64,000 nt of DNA from Afifella aestuarii. Its GTDB lineage: Bacteria > Pseudomonadota > Alphaproteobacteria > Rhizobiales > Afifellaceae. Location: the NCBI RefSeq assembly GCF_004023665.1, contig NZ_SAUF01000001.1, positions 1,718,571-1,782,570 on the forward strand, written 5' to 3'. The translations under genes and the position numbers were made by a program. Numbering within the stretch: position 1 is the first letter of the stretch; the number at the start of each line of letters is the position of its first letter. The notes beneath the pieces were generated by a model. That model was not told the origin of the DNA and did not search any database. It saw only the letters and a list, made by a program, of their open reading frames with translations. This document shows positions 7,949 to 16,146 of the stretch, piece by piece.

Positions 7949-8734
7949 TCAGTTTCCGCGCAGATATGAGAAGACAGCGCGGTTGAATTCCGCCGGCGCT
8001 TCGACGGCCGACAAATGCGCTGCGTGCACGATCTCCTTGCGGGCGCCTGCGATGTTGTCGGCAATAAGTTCGCCGTCCTGGGGAGGTGTCGAGGGATCAC
8101 TGTCGCCGATGAGGATGAGAACGTCCGCCTCGATCGCCGACAGGGTTGGACGCAGATCCATGTCGCGGATCGCGGCGCAGCAGCCTGCATAGCCTGCGGG
8201 TTCGGTTGCCCGGATCTGCTCTGCGATGCGCTCCACTTCATCGGGATTGTCGCGGCGAAAGGTGGCTGTGAACCAGCGTTCGGTGACGCCGTCGACCTGG
8301 GCTTCCATGCCGTTGTCAGTGACGGCCTTGATGCGCTCGTTCCAGAGGTCGGCTGGTGGCATATGGGCGGACGTGTTGCACAAAGCGAGTTTGCCAAATC
8401 GCGCCGGGTGATCGCGCGCCAGGACGATGCCGGTCATACCGCCCATGGAGAGGCCGCAGAAATCGGTCTTGTCGATCTTCAAAAGGTCCAAGAGCTCGAC
8501 GACGTCCTGGCCGAGGCGTTCCATGGAGAAGGCGTCTGCCGGGACGGGAGAGCGGCCGTGACCGCGCTGGTCGTAGCGGATGACCCGAAAATCGCCCTCC
8601 GCCTCGTCGACCTGGGCGTCCCACATGGCGAGATTGGTGCCGAGCGAATTTGAAAAGACGAGGGGCGGCGCCGAGCGGTTGCCGGCTTCCTCATACCAGA
8701 TGCGGGCTCCATCGCTTAACTCACAAAACGGCAT
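7949..8734 (-). CDS. pcaD: 3-oxoadipate enol-lactonase (PcaD-like alpha/beta hydrolase)
   Basis: A 261-residue alpha/beta hydrolase. The nucleophile elbow is GLSMGG (Ser96), the oxyanion region is FSNSLGTNLAMWD, and the late HAAHLSAVEAPAEFN segment supplies the catalytic His; this pattern and the FDLRGHG-like YDQRGHG motif are typical of PcaD, which opens the enol-lactone of the beta-ketoadipate pathway. No other pca genes are nearby, so the in vivo substrate is inferred from family resemblance only. It is divergent from the MoxR operon, separated by 236 nt in which I see no other gene. Confidence 0.8.
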   Translation of the reverse strand: MPFCELSDGARIWYEEAGNRSAPPLVFSNSLGTNLAMWDAQVDEAEGDFRVIRYDQRGHGRSPVPADAFSMERLGQDVVELLDLLKIDKTDFCGLSMGGMTGIVLARDHPARFGKLALCNTSAHMPPADLWNERIKAVTDNGMEAQVDGVTERWFTATFRRDNPDEVERIAEQIRATEPAGYAGCCAAIRDMDLRPTLSAIEADVLILIGDSDPSTPPQDGELIADNIAGARKEIVHAAHLSAVEAPAEFNRAVFSYLRGN

Positions 8735-8970
8735 TCGGATTCTCCTTTGCGCGATTGTCGTGGAACGAGAGGGGTTTGGCAGGCAGGTCTAAGAGTTCGA
8801 TTCCGCTTTCAGCCGCCGGCGAAACGATTCCTCTCGTCGCTCGGGCCGGTCGCAGACTTAGGCTTCGCCTGCGGCAGAGGAAAGGCGGATGGGGCGTTTT
8901 CATCAGGCGGATGGTCTGGTGAGCGGCTTGATCTATACTGGTAGCGAGAGCCCAAGCCGATAGGAGCCCC

Positions 8971-9891
8971 ATGTCCGTCCGACCCTTGCCGCAATCGATC
9001 GACGAGACGCTCCAGCTTTTGAACGGTGCCGGATATGTCGCCGACCGCTCGCTCGCGACCGTCCTCTTCCTGTCTCTCAAGATGGGCCGGCCACTCTTCC
9101 TGGAGGGGGAGGCAGGCGTCGGCAAAACGGAAATCGCCAAGGTCTTGTCGCAGACGCTCGATCGCCGCCTGATCCGACTGCAATGCTATGAAGGCCTCGA
9201 CGTCGCGAGCGCGGTCTATGAGTGGAACTACACGGCGCAGATGATCGAGATCAGGCTCGCGGAGGCCGCCGGCGACAGCGACCGGCGGATGCTTGCGGAG
9301 GATGTGTTCTCCGAGCCGTTTCTCATCAAGCGTCCCGTCCTGCAGGCGTTAGAACCGGATCTGAACGGACCGCCGATTTTTCTCATCGACGAACTCGACC
9401 GTGCCGACGAGGCATTCGAAGCCTTTCTCCTGGAAGTTCTGTCCGACAATCAGGTCACGATCCCCGAGATTGGGACGATTCGCGCGCCCGAACCGCCGGT
9501 CGTCGTCGTCACGACCAACCGCACGCGTGAGATCCACGACGCTTTGAAGCGGCGCTGCCTCTATCATTGGGTGGATTATCCGGACGCCGAGCGGGAACTG
9601 CGCATCGTCAACGAGCGCGTGCCGGGCGTTCGCGAGCGGCTTGCCCGCGAGGTCGTCGGCTTCGTTCAGCGGCTGCGCCGGGAAGATCTGTTCAAGAAGC
9701 CGGGTGTTGCGGAGACGCTCGATTGGGCGAGTGCGCTCACCGAGCTCGACATGGTGGCGCTCGATCCGGAGGTGATTTCCGATACGCTTGGCGTGCTTCT
9801 CAAATACCAGGACGATATCGGCCGGATCGAGGGCAGCCGCTCGAAGCAGCTTCTGGACGAGGCGCGGGCCGAGCTCGCCGCTGCCGAGTGA
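8971..9891 (+). CDS. coxD: MoxR/CoxD-type AAA+ ATPase
   Basis: A 306-residue MoxR-family AAA+ ATPase: Walker A GEAGVGKT (residues 46-53), Walker B IFLIDELDRAD, and a sensor-1 stretch VVVVTTNRTREIHDALKRRCLYHWVDYP. It is followed after 15 nt by a CoxE/VWA gene and then XdhC-type and molybdopterin-binding genes, the set known from carbon monoxide dehydrogenase and xanthine dehydrogenase clusters (coxD-coxE-coxF/I). In Oligotropha CoxD helps assemble the Cu-S-Mo site; here the client enzyme is not in the window, so the symbol rests on family and context. Confidence 0.85.
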   Translation: MSVRPLPQSIDETLQLLNGAGYVADRSLATVLFLSLKMGRPLFLEGEAGVGKTEIAKVLSQTLDRRLIRLQCYEGLDVASAVYEWNYTAQMIEIRLAEAAGDSDRRMLAEDVFSEPFLIKRPVLQALEPDLNGPPIFLIDELDRADEAFEAFLLEVLSDNQVTIPEIGTIRAPEPPVVVVTTNRTREIHDALKRRCLYHWVDYPDAERELRIVNERVPGVRERLAREVVGFVQRLRREDLFKKPGVAETLDWASALTELDMVALDPEVISDTLGVLLKYQDDIGRIEGSRSKQLLDEARAELAAAE

Positions 9892-9906
9892 GGGACGGGT
9901 AGCGTC

Positions 9907-11103
9907 GTGACGGAGACAGGCGGCAAGATCGCCGACAACATCGTCTATTTTGCCCGGGCGCTGCGGCGCGCGGGGCTGCCGGTCGGCCCCGCCGCGGTCG
10001 TCGATGCGATCCGTGCGGTCGAGGTTGCGGGCATTTCTTCGCGCGACGACTTTTATTGGACCCTGCATGCGGTTTTCGTGAACAAGCGCGCCGATCGCCC
10101 GGTCTTCCATGAAGCTTTCGAGCTGTTCTGGCGCGAGCGCGGGCTCGTGGAGAAGATGCTCGAGCTCTTGTCGCCGGTGGCCCCGCCACGGCCCGCGGAG
10201 ACCGAAAAGCCGAAGCCTGGGCAGCAGCGCGTCGAGGAGGCGATGCAGGCGCTGAAAGAGCGCCGCGAGGAAGAGGTCTTTCCCGAAATCGAGATCGATG
10301 CACGCATGACGGTGAGCGAGAAGGAGATTTTGCGCCGCAAGGATTTCGCGCAGATGAGCGCCGAGGAGATCGCCTCCGCGATGCGTGCGCTCGCCTCTCT
10401 GCAGTTTCCCGACGATCAGATCGTGACCCGGCGGCTTGTCGCTGCGACACGGGGCAAGGTCGATCCGCGCCGCACGGTCCGTGCCACCATGCGTTCGGCG
10501 GGCGATCTGATCCTGCCGCAGGCGCGCAAGCGCAAGGTGCAGGAGCCGCCGCTCGTGGCGCTTGCCGACATTTCCGGTTCGATGAGCGAATATTCCCGCG
10601 TGATGCTGCATTTCCTGCATGCGCTGTCGTCGCGCCGGAAAGTTCACTCGTTCCTTTTTGGTACGCGGCTCAGCAACGTGACGCGGCAGCTGCGCTACAA
10701 GGATCCCGACGAGGCGCTTGCGGGCTGCTCCGACGCGGTCGTCGACTGGTCGGGCGGCACGCGCATCGCCGATGCGCTGCACGTCTTCAACCGCGACTGG
10801 TCGAGGCGGGTGCTGGGGCAGGGCGCGACGGTGCTTTTGATCACCGACGGGCTGGAGCGCGAAGAGGGGGCGGATCTCGGGGCGGAGGCTGCGAGGCTCG
10901 GCCGCTCCTGCCGTCGCCTGATCTGGCTCAATCCGCTCCTGCGTTTTGAGCAATTCGAGGCCAAGGCACGTGGCATTCGCGCGATCCTGCCCCATGTCGA
11001 TGACTTTCGGCCGGTGCATTCGTTGGAGGCGATTGAGGATCTGGTGAAGGCCTTGTCGACACCGGCCAAGAGGCCGCGCCCGGCAGTGAGCCGGGCCGCC
11101 TGA
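9907..11103 (+). CDS. coxE: CoxE-like VWA-domain protein
   Basis: A 398-residue protein of the VWA_CoxE family. The N-terminal half is polar and helical, and the VWA domain contains a MIDAS motif DISGSMS (Asp221-Ile-Ser223-Gly-Ser225). It starts with GTG and follows the MoxR gene with 15 nt between. MoxR ATPases and VWA proteins act as pairs that remodel or insert metal cofactors into client enzymes; with the XdhC-type genes behind it the client is probably a molybdenum hydroxylase. Confidence 0.87.
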   Translation: MTETGGKIADNIVYFARALRRAGLPVGPAAVVDAIRAVEVAGISSRDDFYWTLHAVFVNKRADRPVFHEAFELFWRERGLVEKMLELLSPVAPPRPAETEKPKPGQQRVEEAMQALKERREEEVFPEIEIDARMTVSEKEILRRKDFAQMSAEEIASAMRALASLQFPDDQIVTRRLVAATRGKVDPRRTVRATMRSAGDLILPQARKRKVQEPPLVALADISGSMSEYSRVMLHFLHALSSRRKVHSFLFGTRLSNVTRQLRYKDPDEALAGCSDAVVDWSGGTRIADALHVFNRDWSRRVLGQGATVLLITDGLEREEGADLGAEAARLGRSCRRLIWLNPLLRFEQFEAKARGIRAILPHVDDFRPVHSLEAIEDLVKALSTPAKRPRPAVSRAA

Positions 11104-11114
11104 GGGAGAGGACC

Positions 11115-11441
11115 ATGGCAGAGATGTTGGAACACGACGCGCTTGCCACAGCTGAAGCCTGGCGCGCGGCCGGACGGAAGGTGGCGCTCGCCACCGTCGT
11201 CGAGACCTGGGGTTCGGCGCCGCGGCCTGTCGGCAGCCACCTCGTCATCGACGAAGAGGGCAATTTCGAAGGCTCGGTTTCGGGAGGTTGCGTCGAAGGC
11301 GCCGTCGTCGGCGAAGCGCTCGAGCTTCTGGAGAGCGGGGCGACGAAAATGCTCGAATTCGGCGTTGCCGATGAGACGGCCTGGCGGGTCGGTCTCTCCT
11401 GCGGAGGCCGCATCCGCGTCTTCGTCGAACCGGTGGCGTGA
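11115..11441 (+). CDS. XdhC/CoxI N-terminal domain protein (stand-alone)
   Basis: 108 residues that contain only the XdhC_CoxI N-terminal domain: ALATVVETWGSAPRPVGSHLVI, then GSVSGGCVEGAVVGEALELL and LSCGGRIRVFVEP. In XdhC the conserved Cys residues of SGGC and SCGG help bind the molybdenum cofactor for sulfuration. The Rossmann half that normally follows is encoded by the next gene, which overlaps it as TGATG. Separate halves are known in cox and xdh clusters, so this is probably a natural split rather than a broken gene. Confidence 0.85.
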   Translation: MAEMLEHDALATAEAWRAAGRKVALATVVETWGSAPRPVGSHLVIDEEGNFEGSVSGGCVEGAVVGEALELLESGATKMLEFGVADETAWRVGLSCGGRIRVFVEPVA

Positions 11442-12136
11442 TGGAGCTGTCGCTTCTCAAGGCGCTCAACGAAGAGCGCGCCGCCCGGCGCGCCGCCGTC
11501 CTCATCACCGATACGGCAAGCGGCGAGGCACGTCTCGTCAAAGAGAGCGAGGCTGCGGGAGATCCGCTCGCGGGGGAACTTTCAAGGCGTCTTCGCTCCG
11601 GCCGATCCGGGATGCTGGAGGATGGCCGGACTTTTCTGACCGTCGCGGTGCCGCCACCACGGCTCGTTGCGATCGGGGCCGTGCATATCAGCCAGGCCCT
11701 GGCACCGATGGCGAAACTTGCGGGCCTCGACGTCACAATCATCGATCCGCGCACGGCCTTTGCGACGGAAGAGCGGTTCCCGGGTGTTTCGCTCATCGCA
11801 GAATGGCCTGAAGAGGCGCTCAAGAATATCCCCTTCGATGCCTATACGGCGGTCGCCGCGCTCACCCATGATCCGAAGATCGACGATTTCCCGCTGCGGG
11901 AGGCGCTCGCCGCCGGCTGTTTCTATGTCGGGGCTCTCGGGAGCCGGAAGACGCACGGCAAGCGTGTGGAGCGGCTTCTCGAAGCCGGTGTCGGCTCAGC
12001 CGATGTCGAGCGGATTCATGCGCCGATCGGTCTCGACATCGCTGCGGCCTCGCCGGCCGAAATCGCCGTCGCCGTTCTTGCGGAAGTGATCGCGGCGCTC
12101 CGCAAGGGCCCGTCGATGGCACGTGAGGCCGCTTGA
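11441..12136 (+). CDS. XdhC Rossmann-domain protein
   Basis: 231 residues from the ATG at 11441 (a GTG one codon earlier is possible), overlapping the preceding stop by one base. After a variable lead region comes the XdhC Rossmann domain: RLVAIGAVHISQALAPMAKLAGLDVTIIDPR, then AVAALTHDPKIDDFPL, GCFYVGALGSRKTHGKR and IHAPIGLDIAAASPAEIAVAVLAEVIA. These are the standard C-terminal motifs of XdhC/CoxF. It presumably works with the 108-residue partner to deliver or sulfurate molybdenum cofactor. The typical GxGHxG turn reads GAVHIS here. Confidence 0.87.
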   Translation: MELSLLKALNEERAARRAAVLITDTASGEARLVKESEAAGDPLAGELSRRLRSGRSGMLEDGRTFLTVAVPPPRLVAIGAVHISQALAPMAKLAGLDVTIIDPRTAFATEERFPGVSLIAEWPEEALKNIPFDAYTAVAALTHDPKIDDFPLREALAAGCFYVGALGSRKTHGKRVERLLEAGVGSADVERIHAPIGLDIAAASPAEIAVAVLAEVIAALRKGPSMAREAA

Positions 12137-13755
12137 AGTTCGGCCCGATCGCGGTCGCAGAGGCCGAAGGTGCCATCCTGGCCCATAAGGTCCGGGCAGG
12201 CGACCTGTCGCTGAAGAAGGGCGCGCGGCTGAGTGCCGAGGACATCGCACGGCTTCAAGCTGCCGGGATCTCTGAGGTCATTGCGGCGCGGCTCGATGCC
12301 GGCGACGTCCATGAAGATCAGGCCGCCGAACGCATCGCCCGCGCGATTGCCGGCGGGCATCTCCGCATCGAGGCGCCGTTCACCGGACGCTGCAATCTTC
12401 ACGCCGAAGCCCCTGGAGTCTTTAGAGTCGACAAAGATCTGATCGACGCCCTCAACCGAGTTGATCCGGGGCTGACGGTGGCAACGCTTGCGCCGTTCGA
12501 AGCGGTCGAAGCGGGCCGCATGATCGCGACGGTGAAGATCATCCCTTTCGCACTCTCTGAAGAGGTTCTCGAGACGGCCGAGAGGCTTCTCGCGAGCCAT
12601 GGACCGCCTCTGTCCGTGGCGGCGTTCCGCCCTTGCCGGGTCAGCCTCGTGTCGACATGCCTGCCATCGACGCAGGCGAAGATGCTCGACAAGACGCGGC
12701 GTGTGCTGGAAGCCCGGCTCGAGAAGGCGGGGGCGAGCCTCACCGACGAGACGCGCGTCGCGCATGTGACCCAAGCATTGGCGGAGGCGTTGCGGCAGCC
12801 GGCGTCGGAAGGTGCGGATATGATCGTCGTCTTCGGGGCTTCCGCGATCACCGATCAGGACGACATCATCCCGGCTGCGCTCCGCATGGCCGGCGGTCGC
12901 GTTCTGCATTTCGGCATGCCGGTTGATCCGGGCAATCTTCTCCTCATTGGCGAACTCGGCGGCCGCCCGGTGATCGGGGCTCCCGGTTGCGCCCGCAGCC
13001 CGAAAGAGAACGGATTCGACTTTGTGCTGAATCGCTTCCTGGCGGGACTTGAGGTCAAGCCTGAAGACATCATGGGGATGGGCGTCGGGGGTCTGTTGTC
13101 GGAGATCGTATCGCGGCCGCAACCTCGTCAGCCGTCCGAGGGGGATGGCGGTGTGGCCGCCATTGTGCTTGCGGCCGGGCGTTCGCGGCGTATGGGCGGT
13201 CCGAACAAGCTTCTCGCCCGGTTCGACGACGTGCCGCTCGTGCGTCGCACCGTGGAGACGGTCACAGCTTCCGGCGTCTCGGAGGTCGTGGTGGTCACCG
13301 GCCATATGCGCGAGGCAGTGGAAGAGGTGCTTGAAGGAAGCGGAGCGCGCCTCGTTCACAATCCCGATTTTGCCGAAGGGCTCGCAAGCTCTCTGCGGGT
13401 CGGATTGCGCGCCTTGCCCGAAGACGTGTCGGGTGCGCTCATCGTCCTTGCCGATATGCCAGGGCTGACACGCGAAGCGATTGGCCAGATGCTCGCGGCC
13501 TTCGAGCCCGACGCCAGCCGCAGCATCGTGCTTGCGACCGCGTCGGGGAAACGCGGCAATCCGGTTCTCTGGGCGCGCCGCTATTTTGACGAGTTGTTGC
13601 AGGTGAGTGGTGACACCGGCGGCCGGCATGTGATCGGGCTTTATCCCGACGACGTCTTTGAGGTCGAGATCGGCGCGGCCGCGCGGCTCGACGTCGACAC
13701 GCCCGAGGCGCTGCATGCCGCCGGTGGTGTAATCGATCTAGCCCGCGAGGGTTGA
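12133..13755 (+). CDS. Molybdopterin-binding / MocA-type nucleotidyltransferase fusion protein
   Basis: 540 residues with two parts. Residues 1-330 resemble a MoeA/MPT-binding protein (KFGPIAVAEAEGAILAHKVRAGD at the start; a MoaB-like fold with VVFGASAITDQDDIIPAAL near the middle). From about residue 340 an NTP-transferase domain of the MobA/MocA kind begins with AAIVLAAGRSRRMGGPNKLLA and has VLADMPGL and RGNPVLW. MocA makes the cytosine-dinucleotide form of molybdopterin used by xanthine dehydrogenase-type enzymes, which fits the operon. The start is TTG at 12133, overlapping the previous stop (TTGA). Fusions of this type are known in alphaproteobacteria. Confidence 0.85.
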   Translation: MKFGPIAVAEAEGAILAHKVRAGDLSLKKGARLSAEDIARLQAAGISEVIAARLDAGDVHEDQAAERIARAIAGGHLRIEAPFTGRCNLHAEAPGVFRVDKDLIDALNRVDPGLTVATLAPFEAVEAGRMIATVKIIPFALSEEVLETAERLLASHGPPLSVAAFRPCRVSLVSTCLPSTQAKMLDKTRRVLEARLEKAGASLTDETRVAHVTQALAEALRQPASEGADMIVVFGASAITDQDDIIPAALRMAGGRVLHFGMPVDPGNLLLIGELGGRPVIGAPGCARSPKENGFDFVLNRFLAGLEVKPEDIMGMGVGGLLSEIVSRPQPRQPSEGDGGVAAIVLAAGRSRRMGGPNKLLARFDDVPLVRRTVETVTASGVSEVVVVTGHMREAVEEVLEGSGARLVHNPDFAEGLASSLRVGLRALPEDVSGALIVLADMPGLTREAIGQMLAAFEPDASRSIVLATASGKRGNPVLWARRYFDELLQVSGDTGGRHVIGLYPDDVFEVEIGAAARLDVDTPEALHAAGGVIDLAREG

Positions 13756-13798
13756 TCCTGGTCATGGTGAAGTCGGAGGTCGCCGCTATTCTGCGCTC

Positions 13799-14149
13799 AT
13801 GAGGGGATCGATCGCATTGGCGGGCCTGCTTCTGCTGGCAGCCGCGCAGGGGGCTGCGGGCCAGAACATCGCCCGCGGCGAAGCGCTGGCTGAAGAGTAT
13901 TGCTCCCGCTGTCACGCCGTCGGATCGACGGGCACGAGCCCAATGCCGCCTGCGCCAGCCTTCCGCGATCTGTCCGAGCGCTATCCGATCGACACATTAT
14001 GGGAAGCTCTTGCGGAAGGCATCGTGACCGGCCATCCGGCCATGCCGGAATTCCGCTGGCCGCCCGCCGATATCGACGACATTCTTGGCTATATCAGCTC
14101 GATCCAGCCGTCGGAGGACGGTCCGGCTGCTGGCAGCACTCCTGAGTGA
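13799..14149 (+). CDS. Small periplasmic c-type cytochrome
   Basis: 116 residues with a signal peptide (MRGSIALAGLLLLAAAQGAAG, then QN) and one heme-binding CSRCH motif in EEYCSRCHAVG. Met residues in the MPEF/MPPAP region could give the sixth ligand. It is a class I cytochrome exported and matured in the periplasm. It follows the MocA fusion by 43 nt on the same strand and could be the electron acceptor of the molybdenum enzyme served by that operon; this is inference from position. Confidence 0.85.
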   Translation: MRGSIALAGLLLLAAAQGAAGQNIARGEALAEEYCSRCHAVGSTGTSPMPPAPAFRDLSERYPIDTLWEALAEGIVTGHPAMPEFRWPPADIDDILGYISSIQPSEDGPAAGSTPE

Positions 14150-14229
14150 AGGCTGCTAAGCCATTGTTCACGCTTATGATTTCGACCAAGGGCTAGTAGA
14201 CTTTTAATCTCTGAGACGCAATCATTGCA

Positions 14230-14246
14230 CCTCCTGACCCAGGAGG
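14230..14246 (+). promoter_or_regulatory. Hairpin burying the usg Shine-Dalgarno sequence
   Basis: CCTCCTG (14230-14236) and CAGGAGG (14240-14246) form a perfect 7-bp stem with a 3-nt ACC loop. The 3' arm contains the near-perfect ribosome binding site AGGAGG placed just before the usg ATG at 14252. If it folds in the mRNA, ribosome access would be blocked until the stem opens. Confidence 0.55.
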
Positions 14247-14251
14247 AGAGC

Positions 14252-14533
14252 ATGCAGCAGAACAGCGAGGAGAGTGATCTCGGCCGCCAACTCGCCGGTT
14301 ATGGCCTGACGACCGCCAGTGTTTTCTACTACATGCCGGAGCGCCCGAAGCTCATTCAGAGCTTCGTCTGGCAATTCTACGACGTAGCGCCCGACCATCC
14401 GCGATTGGAGCGCTTCCTCGATTATTGGCGCCGCGAGATCGATGCGGCCATCCATTCGGTTGAGATTGCCCATGAGCGTCTGATCAAGCCGTCGGAATGG
14501 CGTCTCGCGGCTTTCGAAGGGCGGCTCAACTAA
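14252..14533 (+). CDS. usg: Usg family protein
   Basis: 93 residues from the ATG at 14252, chosen because AGGAGGAG lies just upstream; a longer reading from 14225 has no ribosome binding site. The sequence has the Usg family pattern QLAGYGLTTASVFYYMPERP, then QSFVWQFYDVAPDHPRLERFLDYWRREI and HSVEIAHERLIKPSEWR. Usg was first noted beside the tryptophan genes of alphaproteobacteria and its function is unknown. It is acidic to neutral, with no membrane segment. The ribosome binding site is within a strong hairpin. Confidence 0.88.
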   Translation: MQQNSEESDLGRQLAGYGLTTASVFYYMPERPKLIQSFVWQFYDVAPDHPRLERFLDYWRREIDAAIHSVEIAHERLIKPSEWRLAAFEGRLN

Positions 14534-14567
14534 AAGCCCGAAGAGGAATCGGGCGCTCGGCCATCCC

Positions 14568-14598
14568 TTGACTTTCCAGTGGCTGGAACCCTTATCCA
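14568..14598 (+). promoter_or_regulatory. CueR-type promoter/operator with 19-bp spacer
   Basis: TTGACT (14568-14573) and TATCCA (14593-14598) are separated by 19 nt, the long spacer typical of MerR-controlled promoters. Within the spacer is a perfect palindrome TTCCAG-TGG-CTGGAA (14574-14588), closely like the CueR/HmrR operators of copper genes. It lies directly before the CueR-type gene, so the regulator probably controls its own bicistron. Confidence 0.75.
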
Positions 14599-14622
14599 GC
14601 AGGAAAGCGTGGGAGTTGGCGC

Positions 14623-15015
14623 ATGAATATCGGCGATGCGGCGCAGGCCTCCGGCCTGCCCCCAAAAACGATCCGCTATTACGAGGATATCGGGCTCGTA
14701 CAGCCGGACCGGCGCGGCAACAATTACCGCGACTATTCCGATACCCACGTCCACAATCTGCAGTTCCTGGCGCGCGCCCGATCTCTGGGATTTTCCATCG
14801 AGGAATGCCGTCAGCTTCTGTCTCTCTACGCAGACCGCTGCCGGGCGAGTGGCGACGTGAAGGCGATTGCGATCCGCCATATCGGTGAGATCGAGCGCAA
14901 GATCGCCGAACTTCAGGCGATGCACGATACGTTGTCCAATCTCGTCGAGGCCTGTCATGGCGACCATCGTCCCGATTGCCCGATCCTCAAGGATCTGGCC
15001 GGGGGTGGGACGTGA
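14623..15015 (+). CDS. cueR: Cu(I)-responsive MerR-family regulator (CueR/HmrR type)
   Basis: 130 residues. The N-terminal winged helix opens MNIGDAAQASGLPPKTIRYYEDIGL, the standard MerR start. The C-terminal metal loop has Cys111 and Cys119 (CHGDHRPDC), the same spacing as the two copper ligands of E. coli CueR (Cys112 and Cys120). It should sense monovalent coinage metal and distort a long-spacer promoter; one is present immediately upstream. Its stop overlaps the next gene, a cytochrome c, by GTGA. No copper ATPase or multicopper oxidase is in the window. Confidence 0.88.
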   Translation: MNIGDAAQASGLPPKTIRYYEDIGLVQPDRRGNNYRDYSDTHVHNLQFLARARSLGFSIEECRQLLSLYADRCRASGDVKAIAIRHIGEIERKIAELQAMHDTLSNLVEACHGDHRPDCPILKDLAGGGT

Positions 15016-15416
15016 CGTCGAAGGCGATCTCTTTCGTCGTCCTGGCGCTTGCGATCGCCGCTTTCCTCGCCATCCGGGCGTTTGTGCCTGGCAATGGCGA
15101 TGCCCGGATTGCGGACGTCAAAGTGCCGGAACTTTCGCCCGACGCTGAGGCGGGCAGGGCGCTCTTTGCGGAGAACTGCGTCGCCTGTCATGGCGAGAGT
15201 GCCGCCGGGACAGAAGCCGGGCCGCCGCTCGTGCATGCGGTCTACGCGCCTCAACATCACAGCGATCAGGCGTTTCAGCTTGCCGTGGCCCGCGGCGTGA
15301 GCGCGCATCATTGGAGCTTTGGCAACATGGCGCCGGTGGAAGGTCTGTCTCAGGCCGAGGTGAGCAAGATCGCCGCCTATGTGCGCGAATTGCAGCGCGC
15401 GAACGGGATTCTGTGA
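15012..15416 (+). CDS. Membrane-anchored c-type cytochrome
   Basis: 134 residues from the GTG at 15012, which overlaps the cueR stop (GTGA). Residues 6-24 form an N-terminal membrane segment (SFVVLALAIAAFLAIRAFV) that may be an uncleaved anchor. A single heme site CVACH lies in LFAENCVACHGESAAGTEAGPPL. The motif set is that of small class I cytochromes, with NMAPV providing a possible Met ligand. Co-transcription with a copper sensor suggests a role in copper-linked electron transfer or copper oxidase supply; that is inference. Confidence 0.85.
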   Translation: MTSKAISFVVLALAIAAFLAIRAFVPGNGDARIADVKVPELSPDAEAGRALFAENCVACHGESAAGTEAGPPLVHAVYAPQHHSDQAFQLAVARGVSAHHWSFGNMAPVEGLSQAEVSKIAAYVRELQRANGIL

Positions 15417-15434
15417 GCGCGGCCCAAGCCGGTG

Positions 15435-16139
15435 CTACATCAGCCCCATGCCGCGAAAGCTCGCATGGCCGTCACGGCCGATGATGATGTGATCGTGCAC
15501 AGTCACCCCCAAAGGCTTGCCGACGTCGATGAGCGTCTTCGTCATCTGAATGTCGGCGCGAGACGGTGAGGGGTCGCCGGATGGATGATTGTGGACCAGA
15601 ATGAGGGCGGTCGCCGAGAGTTCGAGGGCGCGGCGCATCACTTCGCGCGGATAGACCGGGGTGTGATCGACCGTGCCCCTCTGCTGCACCTCGTCGGCGA
15701 TGAGTGCGTTCTTCTTGTCCAGGAACAGGATGCGGAACTGCTCGCGATCCTCAAATGCCATCGCCGTGCGGCAATAGTCGAGAAGCGTCGACCAGGAGCC
15801 AAGAACCTGACGGCTTCTGACTTCGTGACGCCCAAGACGTTCGGCGAAGGCGCGCAGCAATTTCAGCTGCAGGATGACGGCGTCGCCGACGCCGTCGATT
15901 TCCTTCAGACGTGTCGGCGAGGCGGCCAGAACTTCGCCGAGAGAACCGAAGGTGGCGAGCAGAGCCTTGGCGATCGGCTTCGTGTCGCGCCGGGGTAGGG
16001 CGCTGAACAGAGCGAGCTCCAAAAGCTCGTAATCCGCCAGCGAGTCGGCTCCTGCCTCGCGAAAACGGCTGCGCAAACGGTCTCGGTGGCCGTGATAATG
16101 GATCCGGGCAGGGCCGGCCTCTTCGAAATCAAAGCCCAC
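15435..16139 (-). CDS. radC: RadC family JAB-domain protein
   Basis: 234 residues from the GTG at 16139, 8 nt after the map stop. A helix-hairpin-helix-like region (residues near [16 protein letters not shown]) precedes the JAB metalloprotease-like domain with [14 protein letters not shown], the H-x-H-x7-D type motif of RadC/MPN proteins. Upstream ATG codons would extend it into map without family similarity. Despite the name, a role in DNA repair is doubtful for this family; it probably has a metal-dependent hydrolase fold. It is transcribed with map and converges on the cytochrome gene. Confidence 0.87.
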   Translation of the reverse strand: MGFDFEEAGPARIHYHGHRDRLRSRFREAGADSLADYELLELALFSALPRRDTKPIAKALLATFGSLGEVLAASPTRLKEIDGVGDAVILQLKLLRAFAERLGRHEVRSRQVLGSWSTLLDYCRTAMAFEDREQFRILFLDKKNALIADEVQQRGTVDHTPVYPREVMRRALELSATALILVHNHPSGDPSPSRADIQMTKTLIDVGKPLGVTVHDHIIIGRDGHASFRGMGLM

Positions 16140-16146
16140 GGAGGTC

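Noticed and set aside
8880..8970. TATACT at 8934 as a promoter for the MoxR operon
   Set aside because: No acceptable -35 hexamer lies 16-18 nt upstream, so it is not reported as a promoter.
11115..12136. XdhC looked like a gene broken by a frameshift into two ORFs
   Set aside because: The halves meet with a normal TGATG overlap, each is complete for its domain, and separate XdhC halves are known in cox/xdh clusters.
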